Origin: Pseudomonas sp. NFR16
Lineage (GTDB): Bacteria; Pseudomonadota; Gammaproteobacteria; Pseudomonadales; Pseudomonadaceae
Assembly: GCF_900108875.1 (NCBI RefSeq)
Contig: NZ_FNYJ01000001.1
Span: forward strand, 1,283,258-1,347,257
Reading direction: 5' to 3'
DNA: 64,000 nt
The translations under genes and the position numbers were made by a program. This document shows positions 25,421 through 34,051 of the stretch, piece by piece (position 1 is the first letter of the stretch; each line of letters begins with the position of its first letter). The notes below the pieces were generated by a model. The model was not told where the DNA came from and did not search any database. It saw only the letters and a program-made list of their open reading frames with translations.

Positions 25421-26236
25421 TTGGATCTTCAGCAGCGCAACAACGTCAACGTTCTCGGCCAAGGACCCTCGACGCTGATTTTTTCTCACGGGTTTGGTTG
25501 CGATCAGAGCATGTGGGGCTACCTCTACGGGCACTTCACCTCGCGATTCCGAGTGGTGATCTACGACCTGGTGGGCGCGGGAAAGTCTGATCTGGGTGCC
25601 TATGACCGAGACAAGTACGACTCGCTCGCCGGATACGCCCGGGACCTCAACGAAATCATCGACCAGTACGCCGTGGGCCCGGTCATCATCGTCGCGCATT
25701 CGGTCAGCGCCATGATCGCCGCGCTGGCCGATCGCTTGCGTCCGGGCCGGATCGCCGCACACGTCATGGTCGGGCCGTCACCCTGCTACATCGATTCGGG
25801 CGACTACGTCGGCGGTTTCCGGCGCGAAGACATCCATTCGCTGCTCGACACCCTGGACAGCAATTATCTGGGCTGGTCCAGCGCCATGGCGCCGGTGATC
25901 ATGGGCGCGCCCGGTCAACCGGCCCTCAGCGAAGAACTGACCAACAGTTTCTGCCGCACCGAACCGGACATCGCCCGGCAGTTCGCCCGCGTGACGTTCA
26001 TGTCGGACAACCGCGACGACGTGGCCGGCCTCACCACGCCGACGCTGATTCTGCAATCGACCGAAGACCTCATCGCGCCGGTGGCGGTCGGCGAATACTT
26101 GCACGCGACGCTGACGGACAGCACGCTCTGCCTGGTCGCCAACGTCGGCCATTGCCCGCACATGAGCGCGCCCGCTGCCTGCGCCGCGGCAATGGACAGT
26201 TTCCTGAAGCCGTGGGCGGGCGAACATGTCGACTGA
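25421..26236 (+). CDS. RsbQ/KAI2-like alpha/beta hydrolase
   Basis: About 271 residues from a TTG preceded by GGAGAG; a longer GTG-initiated reading (25337) begins with residues unlike the family. Family hallmarks are clear: oxyanion region FSHGFGCDQSMW, nucleophile Ser in AHSVSAM, YDLVGAGKSD, acid in LQSTEDLIAP, and catalytic His in GHCPHMSAP. RsbQ of Bacillus subtilis and the plant receptors D14/KAI2 use this fold to bind and hydrolyse small hydrophobic signals. RsbQ partners a PAS-domain phosphatase (RsbP); here the following, overlapping gene encodes a PAS histidine kinase. Confidence 0.9.
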   Translation: MDLQQRNNVNVLGQGPSTLIFSHGFGCDQSMWGYLYGHFTSRFRVVIYDLVGAGKSDLGAYDRDKYDSLAGYARDLNEIIDQYAVGPVIIVAHSVSAMIAALADRLRPGRIAAHVMVGPSPCYIDSGDYVGGFRREDIHSLLDTLDSNYLGWSSAMAPVIMGAPGQPALSEELTNSFCRTEPDIARQFARVTFMSDNRDDVAGLTTPTLILQSTEDLIAPVAVGEYLHATLTDSTLCLVANVGHCPHMSAPAACAAAMDSFLKPWAGEHVD

Positions 26237-27395
26237 TCAGGTGCCCCTGCCGGACACCGCCGTCCTGTTCGACGGCGCCGCGTGCGGTCTGGTCGTGACC
26301 GCCGCAGACGGCCACATTCTGCGTGCCAACCAGACCTTCTGCAGCTGGGTCGGCATGACCCCGGCAGCACTCGAGGGGCGTCGTTTTCAGAACCTCCTGA
26401 CCATGGGCGGCAAGATTTTTCACCAGACGCACTGGGCCCCCTTGATGCAAATGCAAGGGTCGGTCGCCGAGGTTAAACTCGAGCTGCTGCATGAGCGGGG
26501 TCATACCGTCACCATGCTGCTCAACGGCGTCAGGCGCGAACACGCTGGCAGCGTGTTTCATGAGCTCGCGCTGCTTGTCACGGCCGACCGCGATCAGTTC
26601 GAGCGCGAGCTGATCGCCGCGCGCAAACGCGCTGAAGAATTGCTGTGGGAGAAGACTGCCGCCGAAGCCGCGTTGCAGCAGGCCAAAGTAGAATTGAGTG
26701 TCGCTTACGAGCAGTCCCAGCGCAGGGCGCTGTTTGCCGAACAGATGGTCGCCATTGCCAGCCATGACCTGAAAAACCCGCTGACCGCGATAAAAATGGC
26801 CGCGGATCTGCTCGCGCAAGGTGAGCTTGATGCCCGCGAGGCCCGCCTGCTGGGGCATATCAGTCAGTCTTCCGAGCGCGCCCAGCGCATGATCGCCGAT
26901 CTGCTCGACTTCGCGCTGGTCAGGGTCGGCCATGGCATCGGCATCCATCGACGGCCGCTGGACCTGCATCAGGTGATCGGCAACAGCGTGAACGAACTGC
27001 GCATGGCCTTCCCACAAGCCAGCCTTGTGCACCATCGCCAAGGCATGGGCGATGCAGAATTCGATGCGGATCGGATAACTCAGATCGTTGGCAATCTGAT
27101 CGCCAACAGCGTGGCCTATGGCGATCTGGACCAGCCAGTGGTGATCGCTTCACGAGTGGAGGATGGCGTGGCTTCGGTGTCGGTGCACAACCGTGGCGCG
27201 AGCATCTCGCCCGCCTCGATGACCAGCCTGTTCGAGCCGATGACCCGGGGTAGCGAACGCGATGACGACGTCCGCAGCGTTGGCCTTGGCCTGTTCATCG
27301 TCAAGGAAATCGCGAGGGCCCATGGCGGGGACGTCAGCGCGCAGTCCAGTGACGCTGACGGCACCACCTTCTGCGTACGTTTCCCCGCCCGCTGA
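26226..27395 (+). CDS. PAS-domain sensor histidine kinase, partner of RsbQ-like protein
   Basis: A 389-residue soluble kinase: PAS domain at about 10-130 (GLVVTAADGHILRANQTFCSWVG), coiled coil at about 130-175, HisKA H-box ASHDLKNPLTAIKMA near 178, and HATPase_c with N-box NLIANSVAYGD, GLGLFIVKEIARAHGG and terminal FCVRFPAR. No membrane segment, so the PAS domain must sense something in the cytosol, presumably delivered by the hydrolase whose gene overlaps it by 11 bases. No response-regulator gene follows. Confidence 0.93.
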   Translation: MSTDQVPLPDTAVLFDGAACGLVVTAADGHILRANQTFCSWVGMTPAALEGRRFQNLLTMGGKIFHQTHWAPLMQMQGSVAEVKLELLHERGHTVTMLLNGVRREHAGSVFHELALLVTADRDQFERELIAARKRAEELLWEKTAAEAALQQAKVELSVAYEQSQRRALFAEQMVAIASHDLKNPLTAIKMAADLLAQGELDAREARLLGHISQSSERAQRMIADLLDFALVRVGHGIGIHRRPLDLHQVIGNSVNELRMAFPQASLVHHRQGMGDAEFDADRITQIVGNLIANSVAYGDLDQPVVIASRVEDGVASVSVHNRGASISPASMTSLFEPMTRGSERDDDVRSVGLGLFIVKEIARAHGGDVSAQSSDADGTTFCVRFPAR

Positions 27396-27420
27396 TGACT
27401 TTGCAGCCCAACGCTGACCG

Positions 27421-27681
27421 CTAAGCCTGCTTTTGTATCACCCCACTGCGACCGGCCGGGCGCAGCCTCAAGTCGTCTTTGAGGGACGCGATGAGCATGG
27501 CGATGGCGCGGCTGGAACCCAGCGTGCTGGTGGGAATGCCAGACGCCAGCAAATCCGCATGACCACGACCGCGGTCGAAAATCTGAATCATCATCTGATC
27601 GTTCGCATCGATGGTGCATTTGCATTTGGCAGGCAGGAAGCCGGATTCAACGATATGGCAGAGTTCAAGGGCAGAGATCAT
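27421..27681 (-). CDS. DUF1652-family small protein
   Basis: An 86-residue protein, MISALELCHIVESGFLPAKCKCTID..., matching the Pseudomonas-specific DUF1652 family. It has a conserved Cys pair (KCKC) and a basic C-terminus. AAGGATG ribosome site. Function unknown. It stands alone, convergent with the PAS kinase gene and upstream of the cobF end. Confidence 0.82.
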   Translation of the reverse strand: MISALELCHIVESGFLPAKCKCTIDANDQMMIQIFDRGRGHADLLASGIPTSTLGSSRAIAMLIASLKDDLRLRPAGRSGVIQKQA

Positions 27682-27771
27682 GGCAACATCCTTATTGATT
27701 TATGTTCTGTCGATTCCGCGTCGCGGGATCAATTCCACGAATTTCACCGGCAAGGGACGAATGGTGACCGA

Positions 27772-28554
27772 CTAGTCACTCTCCCCCTCATTTGATCCGG
27801 CGCCCCGTTTGAGCAGATACGTGTCCATGATCCAGCCATTGGCCTGCCGGGCTTGGGCGCGAACCCGATCGATCTGGTCGGCGACATCCTTGAGGCGCCC
27901 GGCGATGAGGATTTCTTCCGGCGTCCCCACGTACGCACCCCAGAAGATATCAAGGTTCTGGTCGAGCAGGGTGTGGTAAGCGTTGCCGGCGTCGAGCATG
28001 ACCACCACGCTGTCGATATCCGCCGGAAAAGCTTCAGCCAGACGCCGCCCGGTGGTAATGGCAATCGACCCGCCGATGCTGTTCAGCGCCACCTTGTGCT
28101 GCGCCGCCAGTGCCTGGACGCTGGTGATGCCAGGAATGACCCGGTATTCGAGCGGCAGCCGACCGCTTTTGATGATCGCGTCTAGAATCCGCAGGGTGCT
28201 GTCGTACAGCGACGGGTCGCCCCACACCAGCAGCGCTCCGCACTCGCCCTCCTCCAGCTCATCGGCGATCAGCCGTTCGAGCGTCCGCTGCTTGTCGGCA
28301 TTGAGCGCGGCGACGGTCGCCCGGTAATCGCTCCCCTCGCGCTGGCGCTCCGGATTCACCGCCTCGACCACGCGATAACGTCGGTGGGTGATGTAACGCT
28401 CGCATAGGTCACGGCGCAGGCGATTGAGCGATCCCTTGTCGGCGCCTTTGTCCATGAAGAAGAACACGTCGACGCGGTTCAGCGCGTTCACCGCCTCGAG
28501 GGTGAGGTGTTCCGGATTTCCGGCGCCGATGCCGATGACGAGGATCTGTTTCAT
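27772..28554 (-). CDS. cobF: Precorrin-6A synthase (deacetylating)
   Basis: A 260-residue tetrapyrrole methylase of the aerobic cobalamin pathway; it methylates C1 of precorrin-5 and removes acetate. Start MKQILVIGIGAGNPEHLTLEAV carries the SAM-binding GxGxG-like loop; VWGDPSLYDSTLRIL and VIPGITSVQALAAQHK are methylase hallmarks; FFFMDKGADKG and the C-terminal NGWIMDTYLLKRG fit CobF in particular. No other cob gene lies in the window. It is downstream of metE, the B12-independent methionine synthase, on the same strand but separated by a terminator. Confidence 0.92.
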   Translation of the reverse strand: MKQILVIGIGAGNPEHLTLEAVNALNRVDVFFFMDKGADKGSLNRLRRDLCERYITHRRYRVVEAVNPERQREGSDYRATVAALNADKQRTLERLIADELEEGECGALLVWGDPSLYDSTLRILDAIIKSGRLPLEYRVIPGITSVQALAAQHKVALNSIGGSIAITTGRRLAEAFPADIDSVVVMLDAGNAYHTLLDQNLDIFWGAYVGTPEEILIAGRLKDVADQIDRVRAQARQANGWIMDTYLLKRGAGSNEGESD

Positions 28555-28633
28555 GAGCGGGTCCGCCCCGTGGGATAGATGTCAGGTACGACCGTCAGCG
28601 TAGGCCGTGCCGGCTCAGACGGACAGCGGCACA

Positions 28634-28664
28634 GAAAACCGGAGCGCGGCTGGCATGCTCCGGT
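28634..28664 (-). terminator. Terminator of metE
   Basis: Perfect 8-bp stem ACCGGAGC/GCTCCGGT (28638-28645 with 28657-28664); on the minus strand it is followed by TTTT. It lies 18 bases past the metE stop. Confidence 0.75.
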
Positions 28665-28682
28665 GGGTGTCGCCGCGAGCCG

Positions 28683-30971
28683 TCAGGCCAGTTCAGTGCG
28701 CAACATGCGCGCCGCCGCAACCATGTGCACCAGCGCCGCTTCGGTCTCTGCCCAGCCGCGGGTTTTCAGGCCGCAGTCCGGGTTGACCCACAAGCGTTCG
28801 GCCGGAATGCGGCGGGCAGCCTTGCGCAGCAGGCTGACCATCTCCGACGCATCGGGAACCCGTGGCGAGTGGATGTCGTAGACACCCGGACCGATCTCGT
28901 TGGGGTAAGCGAAGGCTTCGAACGCGTCCAGTAGCTCCATATCCGAGCGCGACGTCTCGATGGTGATCACGTCCGCGTCCATGGCGGCGATGGACTCGAT
29001 CACGTCGTTGAATTCGCTGTAGCACATGTGCGTGTGGATCTGGGTGTGATCGCCGACACCGGACGCGCACAGGCGAAACACCTCAGTGGCCCAGTTTAGA
29101 TACGGTTGCCATTGCGCCTTGCGCAGCGGCAGGCCTTCACGGAACGCCGCTTCATCGATCTGCACGATCCGTATGCCGGCCGCTTCCAGATCCACCACTT
29201 CATCGCGGATCGCCAGCGCCAGTTGCCGCGCCTGCGTTTCGCGGCTCACGTCCTCACGCGGGAAAGACCACATCAGCATGGTCACCGGGCCGGTGAGCAT
29301 GCCCTTCATCACCTTGTCGGTGAGGCCCTGCGCATACCGGATCCATTCCACGGTCATGGCCTGCGGACGGCTGAGATCGCCGACGATCACCGCCGGCTTC
29401 ACGCAGCGCGAGCCATAGCTCTGCACCCAGCCAAAACGGGTGAAAGCATAGCCGTCGAGCTGTTCGGCGAAGTATTCGACCATGTCGTTGCGCTCGGCCT
29501 CGCCGTGCACCAGCACATCCAGCCCCAGACGCTCCTGCACCTGGACGGCATGGCGAATTTCGCTGTGCATCGCTTCGGTGTACTCGGCGTCGGTCAGCTT
29601 GCCCTGCTTCCAGGAATGCCGAGCGAGGCGAATGGCCGGCGTCTGCGGGAAGGAACCGATGGTGGTAGTGGGAAATGCCGGCAATGCCAGCCGCGCGCGC
29701 TGCTGCTCGATCCGTCGGGCAAAGGGCGACTGACGCTGGCTGTCGCGGGCGCCGATGGCCGTCACCCGGTCTTGCACCGCGGGTTTGTGAATACGCGGCG
29801 AGACGGCGCGAGCGGCGTGGATCGCGCGGCTCTGTTCAAGTGCCGCGCTGACGCCGGCCGCGTCAGGGTCATTGAGGGCCTCGGTGAGCACCGCCACTTC
29901 CTCGCATTTCTGGACGGCGAAGGCCAGCCAGCTTTTCAGCTCGGCGTCGAGCCCGTCCTCACGCTCAACATCCACCGGACTGTGCAATAACGAGCACGAG
30001 GGCGCGATCCACAGGCGATCGCCGAGGCGTTCATGGGCATGGCGCAGTGTGAGCAGTATCTGTTCGAGATCGGCGCGCCAGACGTTGCGCCCGTTGACCA
30101 CGCCCAGCGACAGCACTTTGTACGCCGGCAGACGGTCGAGAATGGTCGGGTATTGTTCGGGCGCTCGCACCAGATCGATGTGCAGACCGTCCACCGGTAA
30201 CGTGGCGGCCAGGCCAAGGTTCTCTTCCAGACCACCGAAATAGGTCGCGATGAGTTTTTTCAGCGGGTCTCGCTGGATGATGTTGTAGGCACGCTCGAAC
30301 GCGTTTTTCCAGTCCTGCGGCAAGTCGAGCACGAGGATCGGCTCATCGATCTGCACCCAGTCCACGCCCAGCTCGGCCAGGCGCTGGAAGATCTGCCCGT
30401 AAACCGGCAGCAGACGCTCCAGCAGGTCGAGCTTGTCGAAATCGCCGCCCTTGGCCTTGCCCAGCCACAGATAAGTGAGCGGACCCAGAATCACCGGCTT
30501 GACGGTATGGCCCAGGGCGCGCGCTTCGGCGACCTCTTCGAACAACTGGTGCCAGCCCAGCTGGAACGACTGACCGACACTGAATTCAGGTACCAGATAG
30601 TGATAGTTGGTGTCGAACCACTTGGTCATTTCCTGCGCATGAGCCCCGCCGCAGCAACTGTCACTGACGCCGCGCGCCATGGCGAACAGCGTCTGCAGGG
30701 TAGCCGGCCCCTGCTCTGGGCGGAAGCGCTCAGGAACCACGCCGACCATCAGCGAATGCGTCAGCACCTGGTCGTACCAGGCAAAGTCGCCGACTGGCAA
30801 CAGTTCGATCCCCGCCTGCTTCTGCACCTCCCAGTGCGTCTTGCGCAACGCACGGCCGACTTCGCGAAGCCCGGCTTCGTCCAGCTCACCTTTCCAGAAC
30901 GCTTCTTGCGCTTTCTTCAGTTCGCGATCGCGACCGATGCGGGGGAACCCCAGGGAATGGGCCAAGGCCAT
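28683..30971 (-). CDS. metE: Cobalamin-independent methionine synthase
   Basis: 762 residues, full length for MetE. Transfers a methyl group from 5-methyltetrahydropteroyltriglutamate to homocysteine. N-terminal half from [21 protein letters not shown]; catalytic C-terminal barrel with zinc ligands in HTHMCYSEF and [11 protein letters not shown], plus [12 protein letters not shown] and [13 protein letters not shown]. Start chosen for GGAG upstream and family agreement. Two MetR-like dyads lie upstream. No cobalamin riboswitch was recognised in the leader. Confidence 0.97.
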   Translation of the reverse strand: MALAHSLGFPRIGRDRELKKAQEAFWKGELDEAGLREVGRALRKTHWEVQKQAGIELLPVGDFAWYDQVLTHSLMVGVVPERFRPEQGPATLQTLFAMARGVSDSCCGGAHAQEMTKWFDTNYHYLVPEFSVGQSFQLGWHQLFEEVAEARALGHTVKPVILGPLTYLWLGKAKGGDFDKLDLLERLLPVYGQIFQRLAELGVDWVQIDEPILVLDLPQDWKNAFERAYNIIQRDPLKKLIATYFGGLEENLGLAATLPVDGLHIDLVRAPEQYPTILDRLPAYKVLSLGVVNGRNVWRADLEQILLTLRHAHERLGDRLWIAPSCSLLHSPVDVEREDGLDAELKSWLAFAVQKCEEVAVLTEALNDPDAAGVSAALEQSRAIHAARAVSPRIHKPAVQDRVTAIGARDSQRQSPFARRIEQQRARLALPAFPTTTIGSFPQTPAIRLARHSWKQGKLTDAEYTEAMHSEIRHAVQVQERLGLDVLVHGEAERNDMVEYFAEQLDGYAFTRFGWVQSYGSRCVKPAVIVGDLSRPQAMTVEWIRYAQGLTDKVMKGMLTGPVTMLMWSFPREDVSRETQARQLALAIRDEVVDLEAAGIRIVQIDEAAFREGLPLRKAQWQPYLNWATEVFRLCASGVGDHTQIHTHMCYSEFNDVIESIAAMDADVITIETSRSDMELLDAFEAFAYPNEIGPGVYDIHSPRVPDASEMVSLLRKAARRIPAERLWVNPDCGLKTRGWAETEAALVHMVAAARMLRTELA

Positions 30972-31024
30972 GACAGACAACTCCAATGCGTTTGAATGGC
31001 GCCATTGTCGATACCTGCCCATAC

Positions 31025-31070
31025 TGAGACAAACTCATTCTGATCGTGATGACCACGAATATTATTCATG
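31025..31070 (-). promoter_or_regulatory. Possible MetR sites upstream of metE
   Basis: Two small dyads: TGAGACAAACTCA (31025-31037) and, on the minus strand, TGAATAATATTCG (about 31056-31069), one mismatch from the MetR pattern TGAA-N5-TTCA. They lie 50 to 100 bases before the metE start, an ordinary place for activator binding. No metR gene is adjacent. Confidence 0.35.
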
Positions 31071-31095
31071 ATCATCACATCAAGTGTCTTGCGTT

Positions 31096-31593
31096 TCAGC
31101 CCTCAAGCGTCATGACCATCTCGTGCCAGGCCATGCCGCCGTGGTCCGAAGGCGATGGCTTGACGTATTGATAACCCATTCGCTGGTACAGCGGAACGTG
31201 CCGCTCCTTGCACATCAGATGAATGCTGCTCTTGCCCAGCGCGTTCATGCGCGACACGAATTCGCGCATCAGCAGCGTTGCGTAACCCTTGCCCTGCTCA
31301 GCAGGATCGACCACCACCGACATGATCACCACGTTCAGCGCGTCGGCCGAATGACCGATCAATTCTTTGAAGTCTTCGTCGGACATCACCACATCGTGGG
31401 CGCAGCCACTGTTGATGAAACCGACGATTGCGCCCGCGTCCTCCAGGATCAGGAAGCCCTGCGGGTATTGGGCGATCCGGGTCTGGATCTTCGCCAGCGT
31501 GGCCGCTTCGTCGCCTTCGTAGGCAGTGGATTCGATCTGATAGCAACGCGCCGCGTCAGACGCCACGGCGTCGCGAAAAGTGAAGGTGGACAT
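31096..31593 (-). CDS. GNAT-family N-acetyltransferase (AANAT-like)
   Basis: 165 residues from MSTFTFRDAVASDAARCYQIESTAYEGDEAATL, the arrangement seen in arylalkylamine-type acetyltransferases. The acetyl-CoA loop is VVVDPAEQGKGYATLLM and the C-terminal YQRMGYQYV is typical. Acceptor substrate unknown. Same strand as the OsmC-YcaO gene upstream but separated from it by hairpins, so probably transcribed independently. Confidence 0.88.
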   Translation of the reverse strand: MSTFTFRDAVASDAARCYQIESTAYEGDEAATLAKIQTRIAQYPQGFLILEDAGAIVGFINSGCAHDVVMSDEDFKELIGHSADALNVVIMSVVVDPAEQGKGYATLLMREFVSRMNALGKSSIHLMCKERHVPLYQRMGYQYVKPSPSDHGGMAWHEMVMTLEG

Positions 31594-31665
31594 GGATCTG
31601 TAAACCTTATGAAAAGTGGCATGACCGCAGGTACGCAGCGACGCCATGGAATTTGCGTGACGGGA

Positions 31666-31686
31666 AAGCCAGGCAACGCCTGGCTT
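31666..31686 (-). terminator. Hairpin after the OsmC-YcaO gene, probable terminator
   Basis: Perfect 9-bp stem AAGCCAGGC/GCCTGGCTT with a three-base loop; on the minus strand it is followed by TTTCCC, a weak T-run (two of these T close the stem). A second small hairpin GCGCC/GGCGC lies between it and the stop codon. Confidence 0.5.
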
Positions 31687-31714
31687 CGGCGACGCAGCGC
31701 CTGTGGCGCTTGCC

Positions 31715-33922
31715 TCAGCTGGCCGAACGCGCGGCCGCACTGGCGCGGGCACTGTGCAGCTTCTTGTAGCTGTCGATCAGGCGCAGATGACGATCAAGTC
31801 CTTCCAGCTTCACGCTGGCCGGCGTCAGGCCGTAGAAACGGACGCTGCCGTCCACCGAGCCGAGCACCGCTTCCACGCGGGCATCGCCAAACATGCGGCG
31901 CAGGTTGACCTGGTAGTCGTCCAGTTCCAGCTCATCGTCCAGCTGGATCTCCAGCACTACGTTCAGCGCCTGATAAAACAGCCCACGCTCGACCGTGTTG
32001 TCGTTGTACTGCAGGAACATCTCCACCAGTTCCTTGGCGTCGTCGAAGCGTTTCAACGCCAGATGGATCAGCAACTTGAGCTCAAGAATCGTCAGTTGGC
32101 CCCACGCCGTGTTGTCGTCGAACTCGATGCCGATCAGCGTGGTGATGTCGGTGTAATCGTCCAGCTCGCTGTCTTCCAGACGTTTGCCCAGCGCTCTGAG
32201 CGCACGATTATCCAGGCTGTGCAGGTTGAGGATGTCGGCGCGAAACGCCAGCGCTTTATTGGTATTGTCCCAGATCAGGTCTTCGACCGGGTAAATCTCG
32301 GAATAATCAGGCACCAGGATGCGGCAGGCCGTGGCGCCCAGGTCGTCATAGACGGCCATGTACGCCTCTTTGCCCATGTCTTCGAGAATGCCGAACAACG
32401 TCGCCGCTTCCTCCTCGTTGGAGTTCTCGCCCTGCCCGGAGAAGTCCCACTCGACGAATTCGTAATCGCCTTTGGCGCTGAAAAAGCGCCACGACACCAC
32501 GCCGCTGGAATCGATGAAATGTTCGACGAAGTTGTTCGGCTCGGTCACTGCGTGGCTTTCGAACGTCGGCTGCGGCAAGTCGTTGAGGCCCTCGAAGCTG
32601 CGGCCCTGCAGCAGCTCGGTCAGGCTGCGCTCCAGCGCCACTTCAAAGCTTGGGTGCGCGCCGAACGAGGCGAATACGCCGCCGGTGCGCGGGTTCATCA
32701 GGGTCACGCACATGACCGGAAACTCGCCGCCCAGCGACGCGTCCTTCACCAGCACCGGGAAGCCCTGTTCCTCAAGCCCCCGGATGCCGGCGAGAATGCC
32801 CGGGTATTTCGCCAGCACGTTCTGCGGCACATCCGGCAACGCCAGCTCGCCCTCGAGAATCTCACGCTTGACTGCCCGCTCGAAGATTTCCGACAAACAC
32901 TGCACCTGCGCTTCCGCCAACGTGTTGCCGGCGCTCATGCCGTTGCTCAAGAACAGGTTTTCGATCAGGTTGGACGGGAAGTAGACCGTTTCGCCGTCCG
33001 ACTGACGCACGAACGGCAGCGCACAAATGCCGCGCTCGGTGTTGCCGGAGTTGGTGTCGTACAGATGCGAGCCGCGCAGTTCGCCGTCAGGATTGTAAAT
33101 CCCCAGGCAATAGTCATCGAGCATGTCGGCGGGCAGTTCGTCCTTGCGGCCCGGCTTGAACCAGCGCTCGTTCGGATAATGCACGAACGCCGCCTGCGCG
33201 ATGTCCTCGCCCCAGAACTGATCGTTGTAGAAGAAGTTGCAATTGAGCCGCTCGATGAACTCGCCCAGCGCCGAGGCCAGCGCGCCTTCCTTTGTCGCGC
33301 CCTTGCCATTGGTGAAGCACATCGGCGAGTGCGCGTCGCGGATGTGCAGCGACCACACGTTGGGCACGATATTGCGCCACGACGCGATCTCGATCTTCAT
33401 GCCCAGGCGCGCGAGGATCCCCGACATGTTGGCGATGGTCTGCTCCAGCGGCAGGTCCTTGCCGGCAATATACGTGCGAGTCTGCGCGTCGGAATCGAGC
33501 ATCAGCAAGGCCTGGGCGTCGGCGTCCAGGTTGTCGACCTCTTCGATGACGAACTCGGGACCTGTCTGCACCACTTTCTTGACCGTGCAACGGTCGATGG
33601 AGCGCAGGATGCCTTGACGATCTTTCGCGGAAATATCAGCGGGCAGCTCGACCTGGATCTTGAAGATCTGGTTGTAGCGATTTTCCGGATCGACGATGTT
33701 GTTCTGCGACAGGCGAATATTGTCGGTGGGAATGTTGCGGGTCTCGCAATACAACTTCACGAAGTAGGCAGCGCACAATGCGGAAGACGCCAGGAAATAG
33801 TCGAACGGACCCGGTGCGGAGCCATCGCCCTTGTATCGGATCGGCTGATCGGCGATGACGGTGAAATCATCGAACTTGGCTTCAAGTCGAAGATTATCGA
33901 GAAAGTTAACTTTGATTTCCAT
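31715..33922 (-). CDS. OsmC-YcaO fusion protein
   Basis: 735 residues. An N-terminal OsmC-like domain (about 1-140; EAKFDDFTVIADQP, GPFDYFLASSALCAAYFVKLYCE with the family Cys) is fused to a YcaO domain (about 150-560; GKGATKEGALASALGEFIERL, GNTLAEAQVQCLSEIFERAVKREI, the ATP-binding motif region), followed by a helical tail of about 170 residues. This architecture matches the E. coli-type YcaO, an ATP-dependent enzyme reported as an accessory factor for RimO-mediated beta-methylthiolation of ribosomal protein S12. No peptide precursor gene is visible nearby, so a RiPP role is not supported. Confidence 0.9.
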   Translation of the reverse strand: MEIKVNFLDNLRLEAKFDDFTVIADQPIRYKGDGSAPGPFDYFLASSALCAAYFVKLYCETRNIPTDNIRLSQNNIVDPENRYNQIFKIQVELPADISAKDRQGILRSIDRCTVKKVVQTGPEFVIEEVDNLDADAQALLMLDSDAQTRTYIAGKDLPLEQTIANMSGILARLGMKIEIASWRNIVPNVWSLHIRDAHSPMCFTNGKGATKEGALASALGEFIERLNCNFFYNDQFWGEDIAQAAFVHYPNERWFKPGRKDELPADMLDDYCLGIYNPDGELRGSHLYDTNSGNTERGICALPFVRQSDGETVYFPSNLIENLFLSNGMSAGNTLAEAQVQCLSEIFERAVKREILEGELALPDVPQNVLAKYPGILAGIRGLEEQGFPVLVKDASLGGEFPVMCVTLMNPRTGGVFASFGAHPSFEVALERSLTELLQGRSFEGLNDLPQPTFESHAVTEPNNFVEHFIDSSGVVSWRFFSAKGDYEFVEWDFSGQGENSNEEEAATLFGILEDMGKEAYMAVYDDLGATACRILVPDYSEIYPVEDLIWDNTNKALAFRADILNLHSLDNRALRALGKRLEDSELDDYTDITTLIGIEFDDNTAWGQLTILELKLLIHLALKRFDDAKELVEMFLQYNDNTVERGLFYQALNVVLEIQLDDELELDDYQVNLRRMFGDARVEAVLGSVDGSVRFYGLTPASVKLEGLDRHLRLIDSYKKLHSARASAAARSAS

Positions 33923-34051
33923 GCGGAACTACCATAAGAGCGAGCGAAACGATGGCCGCCATTATCCTGTTTTTCCGCCGGAAGTCTTGCTCGTCGGGCA
34001 AATGGTCCGATTTCCCCCCGCCCATCACGCGGGCGGCTGCGGCTCCCTTCA

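Noticed and set aside
30972..31095. Cobalamin riboswitch before metE
   Set aside because: The leader is too short and lacks the B12-box-like sequence.
31715..33922. RiPP (thiazole/oxazole) cluster around YcaO
   Set aside because: No precursor peptide or dehydrogenase gene is present; the OsmC-fused form fits a S12-modification accessory role.
31703..33937. 744-codon plus-strand frame
   Set aside because: Runs antisense to the OsmC-YcaO gene, which has full domain support; shadow frame.
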